This document shows positions 53,958 to 61,276 of a stretch of 64,000 bases of DNA, piece after piece. The DNA comes from Dorea_D hominis (lineage in GTDB: Bacteria; Bacillota; Clostridia; Lachnospirales; Lachnospiraceae). Each line of letters begins with the position of its first letter. Positions within the stretch are counted from its first letter, which is position 1. The translations under genes and the position numbers were made by a program. The notes below the pieces were generated by a model, which saw only the letters and a list, made by a program, of their open reading frames with translations, searched no databases and was not told where the DNA came from. The stretch covers positions 39,592-103,591 of the forward strand of contig NZ_JACOOY010000010.1 in NCBI RefSeq assembly GCF_014287705.1. The letters are read 5' to 3'.

Positions 53958-54701
53958 TTAATTCTTCTTGTCCATACGAACGATTGTTTCCAGTGCAGCA
54001 ATGATTTCATGCTCTTCGCCAACTGCTGCTGCGTTGTCCGCATCTACATAATTATTAATCTCTTCTTCCAGATTTCCTTCATACAGGCTGACTGTATTTA
54101 AAATAGAAGCTGTCTTAACACCTCTTAAACCGCCAATGATAAATAAAGCGGCTGTTTCCATATCTGCACCAAGGATTCCTTTGCCTGACCAGTAGTGATC
54201 GATCTCATCCTCACGGTCTGTGTAGAAGCTATCATGACTTCTTCCACGTCCTACGTGGTAAGCATATCCGAGATCCTTTGTTGCTTCGATCAGATTCATC
54301 AGTACTCCTGTATCTGGAATTGCCGGATAAATCTCTTCGATATAAGCTTTGGAAGCTCCCTCATCACGGACAGCTCCGTTAATGAGGATCAGATCTCCCA
54401 TATTGATCTCCGGTTGTAATGCTCCACAGCTTCCGATACGAATCATAACTTCAACACCAATATTATGAAGCTCCTCTACTGTAATTCCTGTAGACGCTCC
54501 TCCCATTCCGGTAGAAACTGCCATCACCTTTACACCTTTATAATATCCACTGATACTCTTCATCTCACGGTTAAATGCGATCTCTTTCACATCTGTTAAA
54601 TGCTCTTTGATACGGTCTACTCTCGCCGGATCTCCCGGAAGAATCGCATATTTTGCCGCATCTTCCTCGCTGCATCTGATATGTGGCTGTAATGTACTCA
54701 T
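53958..54701 (-). CDS. Nucleoside phosphorylase (uridine phosphorylase-like)
   Basis: Splits nucleosides to base and pentose 1-phosphate. The PNP/UDP family motifs LPGDPARVDRI, STGMGGASTGITVEELHNIGVEVMIRIGSCGAL and MIKTASILNTVS-like segments are present. I start it at the ATG at 54701; the longer frame uses a TTG. About 247 residues fits Udp/DeoD. Uridine and purine preferences cannot be separated here. It begins six bases after the regulator's stop codon. Confidence 0.92.
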   Translation of the reverse strand: MSTLQPHIRCSEEDAAKYAILPGDPARVDRIKEHLTDVKEIAFNREMKSISGYYKGVKVMAVSTGMGGASTGITVEELHNIGVEVMIRIGSCGALQPEINMGDLILINGAVRDEGASKAYIEEIYPAIPDTGVLMNLIEATKDLGYAYHVGRGRSHDSFYTDREDEIDHYWSGKGILGADMETAALFIIGGLRGVKTASILNTVSLYEGNLEEEINNYVDADNAAAVGEEHEIIAALETIVRMDKKN

Positions 54702-54706
54702 AGTTC

Positions 54707-55384
54707 TCAATCCTTTCTTAATATATCTTCCAAAGCCTGTTGATCGCAGATTGATATTTTCCCTTTCTCGAGTTCAATAAATCCCTGTTCTCTTAACTGT
54801 TTCAATACCCGGTTGACACTTCTTGTTGTCACCGCCATCTGCTGACTTAAAACTTCTGAAGAAATCATGACAAATTTTGCATCCATTTCCATATTACGAA
54901 GCAGATACTGACAAATTCTCTGCTTTAATGTATATAGTGTATTTTCTCCCATATTCAGACACATCCGGTATGAATTATCACACAGTGTACGAATCATATA
55001 TTCATTAAAATTCTTATCTGTCCGAATCCATTGTAAAAAGAACGTTCGATCCAGTTCCAGAATCCGTACTTTTCCACGCGACTGTATCCGGCTGATGTAG
55101 CCTGTCTGTTTGAAGATTTCCAGTTCGCCAATATAATCGCCTTTCATATATGTGCAAAGAAGATAACGTTTTCCATGCGCTGACTCTACATAAATATCCA
55201 CATACCCGGAAGCGATGATATAAAATCTGTTATGAATCTCTCCCTGGTTCAGTACAAACTGGTCTGCCTCATAATCCTTTACTTCAAAACGTCTCAAAAT
55301 CTCATATGGGCACTGACGCAACATCTGAAATATTTCTCTGTCTTTTTCCAAAAGTTCTACTAGTTTTTCTAAATTTTGATCCAT
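54707..55384 (-). CDS. Crp/Fnr-family transcriptional regulator
   Basis: Regulator of 225 residues: cyclic-nucleotide-binding-type beta barrel (about 10-130, with GEIHNRFYIIASGYVDIYVES) and a C-terminal helix-turn-helix (SEVLSQQMAVTTRSVNRVLKQL). No Fnr-type cysteine cluster is visible. It is the first gene of the nucleoside operon and probably regulates it. The effector is unknown. Confidence 0.9.
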   Translation of the reverse strand: MDQNLEKLVELLEKDREIFQMLRQCPYEILRRFEVKDYEADQFVLNQGEIHNRFYIIASGYVDIYVESAHGKRYLLCTYMKGDYIGELEIFKQTGYISRIQSRGKVRILELDRTFFLQWIRTDKNFNEYMIRTLCDNSYRMCLNMGENTLYTLKQRICQYLLRNMEMDAKFVMISSEVLSQQMAVTTRSVNRVLKQLREQGFIELEKGKISICDQQALEDILRKD

Positions 55385-55592
55385 TTTAGTCTTCCTTCCT
55401 CACTGCAGTTTATTGGCATCAAAGAATGAAATGGATATTTCCTTATTTCCATTTCCTATTATAAAAAAATAGCGCAAAAATGTGTAGGAATTATGTCCGG
55501 CAGTTTTACTCTGTTAAAATAAAATCAAATTATTTCTGCCATGAATTCAGGACATTTGTCCTTTTGCTATTTTACAGTCATTATACATTAAA
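55385..55592. promoter_or_regulatory. Upstream region of the Crp/Fnr operon
   Basis: Contains a minus-strand TATAAT in an AT-rich context without a good -35, and at 55549-55562 the dyad AGGACA-TT-TGTCCT. The dyad may be the operator of the adjacent regulator, though Crp-family sites usually carry TGTGA-like arms. No gene is seen. Confidence 0.4.
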
Positions 55593-55637
55593 ATAAAGCT
55601 CTCAGTTATTTAGATAAAGAAGAACTGAAAGCTTTAT
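55593..55637 (-). terminator. Terminator of the peptide-transport locus
   Basis: Arms ATAAAGCTTTCAGTT and AACTGAGAGCTTTAT on the minus strand, then TTTTAAT. It follows the ABC exporter stop codon by about 50 bases. Confidence 0.75.
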
Positions 55638-55689
55638 ATAACATTTTCTTTCTGGTACCTCTTTGCCATAATATGCCTAATTATATACA

Positions 55690-57312
55690 TCACATCTGCT
55701 CTATCAGCCTATGTTCTTTCATCTGAAATATTCTATCCATACCTTCCAAATTTTCTTGTTTATGTGTAATCACGATAATCGTCTTGTTTGAACAATCATT
55801 CAGAAGCATATCATGAATAAATTTGTCATAATCTTTATCAATGCTGGAGGTTGCCTCATCTAATATTAAAATCGGTGAATCTTTTATAAGTGCCCGAAGC
55901 AGACCTATCTTCTGCCGTTCACCCCCCGAAAGATTTTCTCCATTTTTTTGTAAACTGCTCTCATACCCATTTGGCAATTTTTTTAAAAATCCTTTCATAT
56001 CCATTTTCTCAAGCTTTTGATTCATTTCCTCCAGTCCTATATTTTTTCCCATGACAATATTATTCCACAATGTATCCGCAAACAAATAAATATTCTGGCT
56101 TACGACACTAAACATACTTCTATATTGGTCTATATCATATTCTTTTATATCCACACCATCTATATAAATATTTCCCTGTTCTGGTTCGATAAAACGCAGC
56201 AACATTGATAACAATGTTGATTTTCCGCTTCCGTTATCACCAATAATGGCAATCTTTTCTCCCTTGTGGATTTCGAGGTTCACATTTTGCATTATCGACC
56301 GTTCCGTGTAAGAAAAAGAAATATTTTCCATATTAATACTATGTTTTAACTGACAAATTTTTCCCTCTATATTTTCTTTCTTTTCCACATCTGTCTTAAT
56401 AAATTCTTCTATTCTTTTTATAGATGGTTTTATCTGCGCAAATATAAGTTTTAAATTCATCACTATTGATATCGGATTAATCACATAATTACTATATGTA
56501 ATAAATGCCGTGAGACTCCCTATTGTAAGTTTACTCTTACAAATAAAATATCCGCCTATTCCATATAGAGCCGCTGTTATTAAGCCTTTCAAAGCAGAAT
56601 CTGTCGACATATTATATGCTTGTATAAGTTTACCTTTCTTATTGATTTCCAAAATCTCTTTCTGTTTGCTAATCAAATTCTGTTGCTTTTCTCTATATAA
56701 ATTCCATAATTTTATCTCTCGTATTCCATTAATAGAATCTCCAAGCCATGAAGAAAAATTTGCAGACGCTTCTATCTCCTGTTCTGACAATTTTTCTTCT
56801 TTCTCTGCAAACATCTTAATTAGCAAATATTTTATCGGTACAACCAATAATACCAAAAGCGCCAGTTTCCAGTTAATTACCACTAAGCCGATAACACCAC
56901 TTATAATTTGTAAAGCATATCCTAATACATACATAATATTACTATCAAAAAGTGAACATACACTATTAATATCTGTTGACAGTTTATTTACTATTTCCGT
57001 AGAACTATTCTCCATAAAATAACTTTGTTTTAGTCTAAATAATACTTGTCCGGCTTTTGTATATAAACTGATCACAAGTCTATTCTGCATATCCACAAAT
57101 AGCCTGGTCTGTATTATGCTGGTTAGTTCTTCTATGACTACCAATACAATAAGGGAAAATGCAAATTGCAGTATCAGTTTCATATCTTTCCCAAGAATTC
57201 CCTGATCCATTATCCTTTTCAGAATCATTGGGCGCAGAAAAGAACTACCTATTAAAATCAAATAGCAAAAAACAATCCATATAATATTTTGTTTTTTTAT
57301 TATTTTTTTCAT
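55690..57312 (-). CDS. ABC exporter (membrane and ATPase domains fused)
   Basis: Half-transporter of 540 residues. Residues about 1-310 form six membrane helices of the MsbA/bacteriocin-exporter type; residues about 325-540 form the ATPase with Walker A GDNGSGKSTLLSM, signature LSGGERQKIGLL and Walker B PILILDEATSSI. There is no N-terminal C39 peptidase domain, so it cannot cut a double-glycine leader by itself. It ends the LytTR/peptide locus and is the best candidate for peptide export. Its neighbour upstream is separated by an intergenic hairpin. Confidence 0.9.
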   Translation of the reverse strand: MKKIIKKQNIIWIVFCYLILIGSSFLRPMILKRIMDQGILGKDMKLILQFAFSLIVLVVIEELTSIIQTRLFVDMQNRLVISLYTKAGQVLFRLKQSYFMENSSTEIVNKLSTDINSVCSLFDSNIMYVLGYALQIISGVIGLVVINWKLALLVLLVVPIKYLLIKMFAEKEEKLSEQEIEASANFSSWLGDSINGIREIKLWNLYREKQQNLISKQKEILEINKKGKLIQAYNMSTDSALKGLITAALYGIGGYFICKSKLTIGSLTAFITYSNYVINPISIVMNLKLIFAQIKPSIKRIEEFIKTDVEKKENIEGKICQLKHSINMENISFSYTERSIMQNVNLEIHKGEKIAIIGDNGSGKSTLLSMLLRFIEPEQGNIYIDGVDIKEYDIDQYRSMFSVVSQNIYLFADTLWNNIVMGKNIGLEEMNQKLEKMDMKGFLKKLPNGYESSLQKNGENLSGGERQKIGLLRALIKDSPILILDEATSSIDKDYDKFIHDMLLNDCSNKTIIVITHKQENLEGMDRIFQMKEHRLIEQM

Positions 57313-57342
57313 GAAATTCTTCCTCTTTCTACTACTAATTAT

Positions 57343-57393
57343 GAAACAAGGCGTTTTCCATGCTATAACAGCCTGTAAAACGCCTTCAGTTTC
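57343..57393 (-). repeat. Intercistronic hairpin
   Basis: On the minus strand GAAAC-AAGGCGTTTT pairs with AAAACGCCTT-GTTTC around an 18-base loop. No T-run follows. It could separate expression of the BceAB-like pair from the exporter by processing or partial termination. Confidence 0.6.
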
Positions 57394-57397
57394 TTAT

Positions 57398-58159
57398 CTA
57401 TAAGTTCTGCATTCGTCCAATTATCTGATTATAAAACGCTTCCCTTGTTCCTTCTCTTTTCAACTCCTCTAATATCTGTCCATCTTTCAAAAAGATAATT
57501 CTTTTACAATGACTCGCCACCAGTGGATCATGTGTAACCATGATAATTGTCTTATTCATTTTTTCATAAATATCTTGAAAAAGATTAATCAATACTTCAC
57601 TCGTTTTAGAATCTAAATTTCCTGTCGGTTCATCCGCAAGAATTACTTCCGGATTATTAATTAATGCACGACAAATTGCTACTCTTTGCTTTTCTCCTCC
57701 AGATAATTCATAAGGCCTTTTCTTAGCAAGCCTGCCGATTTCTAATATTTCCTCAAATTTTTTTGCTCTTTTTATACTATCTGTTGCGCAAGCCTTGTCA
57801 ATCAACATTGGAAGTACAATATTTTCCTCTACCGATAAACTATTCATCAAATAATAGTCTTGAAACACAAATCCTAATTGTTGCCTTCTTATTACCGTCC
57901 TGTCATTTTCCGACATATCTCCTATATTCTTATCTTTATAATACAGTTTTCCGTTTGTTTGTTTTTCTATTAGTCCCAAAATTTTTAATAGTGTTGTTTT
58001 TCCGCACCCAGATTTTCCCATAAACGCTACATATGCATTTTCTTCTATTTGAAAATCCATTCCTTGCAAAACATGTATTGCTTCATTCCTTTCCTCACTA
58101 TCATTATTAGTTAAATAGTAATCCTTTGTCAGCTCTTCTGCCTTAAAAATTATTCCCAT
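57398..58159 (-). CDS. BceA/MacB-type ABC ATPase
   Basis: ATP-binding protein of 253 residues with Walker A GKSGCGKTTLLKIL, Q-loop FQDYYLMNSL, signature LSGGEKQRVAICRAL and Walker B VILADEPTGNLD. The TGNLDSKT segment is typical of the FtsX-permease-linked group. It partners the permease immediately upstream (two-base gap). Such pairs in Firmicutes remove or sense cell-wall-active peptides, suggesting immunity here. Confidence 0.9.
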   Translation of the reverse strand: MGIIFKAEELTKDYYLTNNDSEERNEAIHVLQGMDFQIEENAYVAFMGKSGCGKTTLLKILGLIEKQTNGKLYYKDKNIGDMSENDRTVIRRQQLGFVFQDYYLMNSLSVEENIVLPMLIDKACATDSIKRAKKFEEILEIGRLAKKRPYELSGGEKQRVAICRALINNPEVILADEPTGNLDSKTSEVLINLFQDIYEKMNKTIIMVTHDPLVASHCKRIIFLKDGQILEELKREGTREAFYNQIIGRMQNL

Positions 58160-58161
58160 AT

Positions 58162-60435
58162 TTATTCCTCCCGCAAAGTTCTAATATATCCAAATACAAC
58201 ACCTTGCATTGTAACTATGTATGCCAGACAATAAATACTCCAGAATAAAATCAGATATTTTGAAAATTTCCACCATGTTTCTATAGGATATAATCTTACC
58301 GAAAAAGTCACAATTGAAAACAAACACGCTGAAACCAATGCAACTCCCTCCGAAATATAAATACATTTACTATTTTCCTTAAATAATATCTTTTCACGTT
58401 CTTTTAGGGGCATGCCCATATATTTTAAAAACCTATTACGATTTTTATTCTCTTCCCTTTCTGTCATCAATTTAATAAGCAGTAAAAAAACTCCAATCAA
58501 AAAGAAATACAAACTCATAAGTATATTTATGACGATTTTAACACTTCTTTCCATTATCAAATTATTTTCAGCCATATCTTTTAAATAATAAGAACGTATT
58601 GACTGATCATACTCTTCATCATCAATATGTTTTTTTTGATACTTTTTTAATATTTTCTCTATACCCGGCATATCTATTTTTTTCACGCCATTAATTAATA
58701 CCAATTTTGTTGGTCCTTGCCTGATCGTTACATCCGGTATTCTCTCCTTCGGATTTTCAATTTCCCTTCCTGTATAAATATTTCTTGTCTTCCACCATTC
58801 TTGCGCTACATCAAAATAGTTATCCGATAAGACAATGATATTCTCCTTAATTCCTTGTCCAAAAACACCTATAAGACTCTCTATTTCCTCTCCGCGGATT
58901 TCCTTAAAGTAGTATCCTATATCACTCCTTAGCGCAGTAAGCGCTGTTTCTCTGCTAATTCTGGTACATGGCTGCCCAATATGCAGAAGCGGTTTCCTCG
59001 AATGCATCCAAAAATCTGTCGGTTGTGCTTTTATAGACATATCCTGTTGATGAACAATATAAATATTTTTTCCATCTTTCGATAATCCAAGTGGTTTTGG
59101 CACATACGATTGATCTAATTTTTCCTTCAACTTATGATATGTACTTTCCGATATTCCAATCTGTTGTCCCTGTACAGTTTTTTCTCCAAAAGATTCCAAG
59201 CGTTCTGTACAATCGAAATTCGAAATACGTACCATCGGATATTCTTCTATATTTACTTTGTAATCAATTGCCATTTTATTAAAAACAGACCTATCTCCAT
59301 CATCAGCGATACAAACTATATCATAGGGATACAATTGTTGTGGCTTTACGACCAGAATAATAGAGATAATTTGAAAAGAAAATAAAAATAATACGCATAA
59401 ATGCACAACCGTTAATGCGTATAAATATCCCGTTTGTGTCAGAGATTTATTCCACATTTTATTTTCTTCTATCATTTTATACAAATAGCTGATTTTTTTT
59501 CGTCGCTTTATACAAAGATACGCTGACATGTATCTAAACAACACTAGCAGTCCGCCTAAGAAAACTCCAATAATATAAAACGACTCAAAATTGTATATTT
59601 TACTATATCGATAAAGTTGGCTGACACATAAAACCATTCCAATTGCTGTCAAAACTTTAAGAAACCGCTTTGGCATACGCTCTTGTATATCACGTTTATC
59701 TACTGAATTTCCCATCTGGAAACTCCCATAAATATCTCTTGTAAACATACAGGAAAAAATATATATTACCCCTGTGATGGATAGAGCTTTAATATAACAA
59801 TCTGCCCCTATACTCTGTATATCCATTGATAAATTTGCCCATTTCTCCAACACGTAGACAAAAATATTCAGCAACAATTTGCCAGCCACTATCCCTGCTA
59901 TTCCAATAATGATTCCTCCAAAAATGCTTTCTATAACTCTAATATAGACAGAAAGTTTTTTCTCCATTCCCAATGTCACAAGCATCTCATAGTTATTTGT
60001 ACTGCATTTAACATAATATAGAAGAAGCAAAATGATTGTAAATAATAATATAAGTTCAAGTGGCGCATACAATTTTAGTAAAAACTGCGTATCATTTCCC
60101 ATCACTGACTTATTTATTCTGTAATTTAAAGCAAATAACTTCTGCATGCCAAAGCCACAGAAAAATATGCCCAATGCTAAACTGCCACTGAGCAGCACCA
60201 TTACATAATTTTTCCAATTACTCCTGAAAAGTTTCCATAATATTTTGTAAAAAAGCGCACTATATCCTTCATTATTTTTTATTTTTAAATAATATTTTTT
60301 ATACCTGTTTTGAAATTCTTCAACTATTATTTTTTTGCAGTTTTTTTTTCCGGTAATGCTGAACTCAATAATTCGATCAGGGTTATTATTACTGTTATTA
60401 TCGGGAAGAGTGTTCCTTGTATGGTATTTGTACAA
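58162..60435 (-). CDS. BceB/FtsX-like ABC permease without a clear start
   Basis: Large permease with about ten membrane helices: an opening helix near NYVMVLLSGSLALGIFF, six more by midprotein, a large extracytoplasmic domain (roughly 200-250 residues with DIVCIADDGDRSVF), and a C-terminal set of three helices. The frame opens at a TTG (60435) inside the preceding gene and has no ribosome binding site; no ATG or GTG occurs in frame before the first helix. Overlap with the upstream gene is about 108 bases, and a run of nine A lies in it. A frameshift or slippage product is possible. Confidence 0.8.
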   Translation of the reverse strand: MYKYHTRNTLPDNNSNNNPDRIIEFSITGKKNCKKIIVEEFQNRYKKYYLKIKNNEGYSALFYKILWKLFRSNWKNYVMVLLSGSLALGIFFCGFGMQKLFALNYRINKSVMGNDTQFLLKLYAPLELILLFTIILLLLYYVKCSTNNYEMLVTLGMEKKLSVYIRVIESIFGGIIIGIAGIVAGKLLLNIFVYVLEKWANLSMDIQSIGADCYIKALSITGVIYIFSCMFTRDIYGSFQMGNSVDKRDIQERMPKRFLKVLTAIGMVLCVSQLYRYSKIYNFESFYIIGVFLGGLLVLFRYMSAYLCIKRRKKISYLYKMIEENKMWNKSLTQTGYLYALTVVHLCVLFLFSFQIISIILVVKPQQLYPYDIVCIADDGDRSVFNKMAIDYKVNIEEYPMVRISNFDCTERLESFGEKTVQGQQIGISESTYHKLKEKLDQSYVPKPLGLSKDGKNIYIVHQQDMSIKAQPTDFWMHSRKPLLHIGQPCTRISRETALTALRSDIGYYFKEIRGEEIESLIGVFGQGIKENIIVLSDNYFDVAQEWWKTRNIYTGREIENPKERIPDVTIRQGPTKLVLINGVKKIDMPGIEKILKKYQKKHIDDEEYDQSIRSYYLKDMAENNLIMERSVKIVINILMSLYFFLIGVFLLLIKLMTEREENKNRNRFLKYMGMPLKEREKILFKENSKCIYISEGVALVSACLFSIVTFSVRLYPIETWWKFSKYLILFWSIYCLAYIVTMQGVVFGYIRTLREE

Positions 60436-60800
60436 AGAGACGCTATACTATATCCAGTTATATTAACAATCATAAGCCCAATTGATGCGTAAAATGTCAC
60501 TAAATTCAGTCTCCAGTTTTTTCCGATTACTACACACACAATATATCCAAGACACAAAAGGATAAAGCAAAAGTAAAGAACAACCTGAACCTTAACCATA
60601 GCCCCTACGAAATTAGGATTGTCTACTATTAGCCCGTTTCGTTTAATCATTGTATGTATTCCTATCGTTTCAATCTTTCTTTTCAGTTGAACAATATTAT
60701 ATTTTGTATTACCTACAATAATCCAAGGGTAAAAAACAATAATGATATTTATAATATAGCATATAATAGAAAATACGCGTTTTCGACGATTTCTTTTCAT
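60327..60800 (-). CDS. Four-helix membrane protein, possible immunity protein
   Basis: Protein of 157 residues with about four membrane helices (near VFSIICYIINIIIVFYPW, VVLYFCFILLCLGYIVCVV, FYASIGLMIVNITGYSI and LFPIITVIITLIELL). I start it at the ATG at 60800, with GGAGGAAGAG just upstream; an earlier ATG at 60815 lies in that Shine-Dalgarno site. No family is recognised. Its size, helices and position after a small secreted-type peptide fit an immunity protein, by inference only. It has its own promoter. Confidence 0.75.
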   Translation of the reverse strand: MKRNRRKRVFSIICYIINIIIVFYPWIIVGNTKYNIVQLKRKIETIGIHTMIKRNGLIVDNPNFVGAMVKVQVVLYFCFILLCLGYIVCVVIGKNWRLNLVTFYASIGLMIVNITGYSIASLCTNTIQGTLFPIITVIITLIELLSSALPEKKTAKK

Positions 60801-60823
60801 ACTCTCTTCCTCCATTCTATGCT

Positions 60824-60852
60824 ATTATATTCTAGCATTAACCCACTATCAA
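60824..60852 (-). promoter_or_regulatory. Internal promoter of the transport genes
   Basis: The -35 box TTGATA (60847-60852) and -10 box TATAAT (60824-60829) are spaced 17 bases on the minus strand. The predicted start is about 15 bases before the ATG at 60800. The -35 box lies in the 3' arm of the hairpin at 60848-60883. Confidence 0.75.
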
Positions 60853-60883
60853 TGTATAGCGGAAAATACCGCTATACATTGAT
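60848..60883 (-). repeat. Perfect hairpin after the peptide gene
   Basis: Arms ATCAATGTATAGCGG and CCGCTATACATTGAT pair over 15 bases around a six-base loop, 9 bases after the peptide stop codon. It lacks a T-run, so it may stabilise the 3' end of the abundant peptide mRNA or be a weak attenuator. It also overlaps the next promoter's -35 box, so a DNA-binding role is possible. Confidence 0.8.
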
Positions 60884-60891
60884 AAATTTCC

Positions 60892-61110
60892 TTATGCTGT
60901 GGAATAATCGCCAAGAAGTGCTGCCGTATTGAAATTGGAAGAATATCCAGCTGGAGTATTCCTACAATGACATTTAGCATTACAAATACACCATCTTGAA
61001 ACAACGACCGTTCCATAGCAAATCACTATTTTCTCCAATTCTTCATAATTATTATATCTATCCATTACTGCAACTATTTGTTCCGCTAATGCTTTTGTAT
61101 AATTCTTCAT
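60892..61110 (-). CDS. Cysteine-rich 72-aa peptide, predicted exported RiPP or bacteriocin-like precursor
   Basis: Two parts are visible. Residues 1-30 form a charged, amphipathic helical leader-like segment (MKNYTKALAEQIVAVMDRYN). Residues 31-72 hold five Cys (31, 41, 43, 47, 49) with the compact pattern CxCxxxCxC after a Trp, then a Cys-free small-residue tail rich in Asn, Ala, Ser and Thr. There is no double-glycine site, no Lan-, YcaO- or radical SAM gene nearby and no AgrB. I start it at the second of two ATGs, where GAGG is five bases upstream. A metal-binding or signalling role cannot be excluded. Confidence 0.7.
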   Translation of the reverse strand: MKNYTKALAEQIVAVMDRYNNYEELEKIVICYGTVVVSRWCICNAKCHCRNTPAGYSSNFNTAALLGDYSTA

Positions 61111-61158
61111 CATCGCCTCTTCTCTGAAAAAATCTGTTTTGTCTTTCTTTTTAAGAAT

Positions 61159-61225
61159 ATTATATTCTTTTTTCAGATTTTTTCATTCTTTTATCCTCAA
61201 CGTACACTTTTTGATCCCCAATGTA
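61159..61225 (-). promoter_or_regulatory. LytTR-type operator and promoter of the peptide gene
   Basis: Direct repeats TACATTGGGG (61216-61225) and TACGTTGAGG (61195-61204) lie on the minus strand exactly 21 bp apart, the geometry of AgrA/ComE/PlnC binding sites; the second matches the 9-bp consensus. A -10 box TATAAT is at 61159-61164 and the -35 is poor (AATGAA), as expected for an activator-dependent promoter. The predicted leader is about 40 bases. Confidence 0.8.
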
Positions 61226-61263
61226 AAAAAGTACCGTAAGAATCATTTCCTACGATACTTTTT
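61224..61263 (-). terminator. Terminator after the kinase gene
   Basis: Arms AAAAAGTATCGTAGGAA and TTCTTACGGTACTTTTT (17 pairs counting G-U) with a four-base loop, followed by T on the minus strand, 13 bases after the kinase stop codon. It separates the regulator pair from the peptide gene. Confidence 0.85.
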
Positions 61264-61276
61264 ATACCTTATTTCT

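Noticed and set aside
55690..57312. Exporter with a leader-cleaving C39 peptidase
   Set aside because: The N terminus goes straight into the first membrane helix (IIWIVFCYLILIGSSF) and no catalytic Cys/His domain exists.
60892..61110. AgrD-type autoinducer precursor
   Set aside because: No AgrB peptidase is present and the peptide lacks the AgrD charged tail after a Cys-containing pentapeptide-like core.
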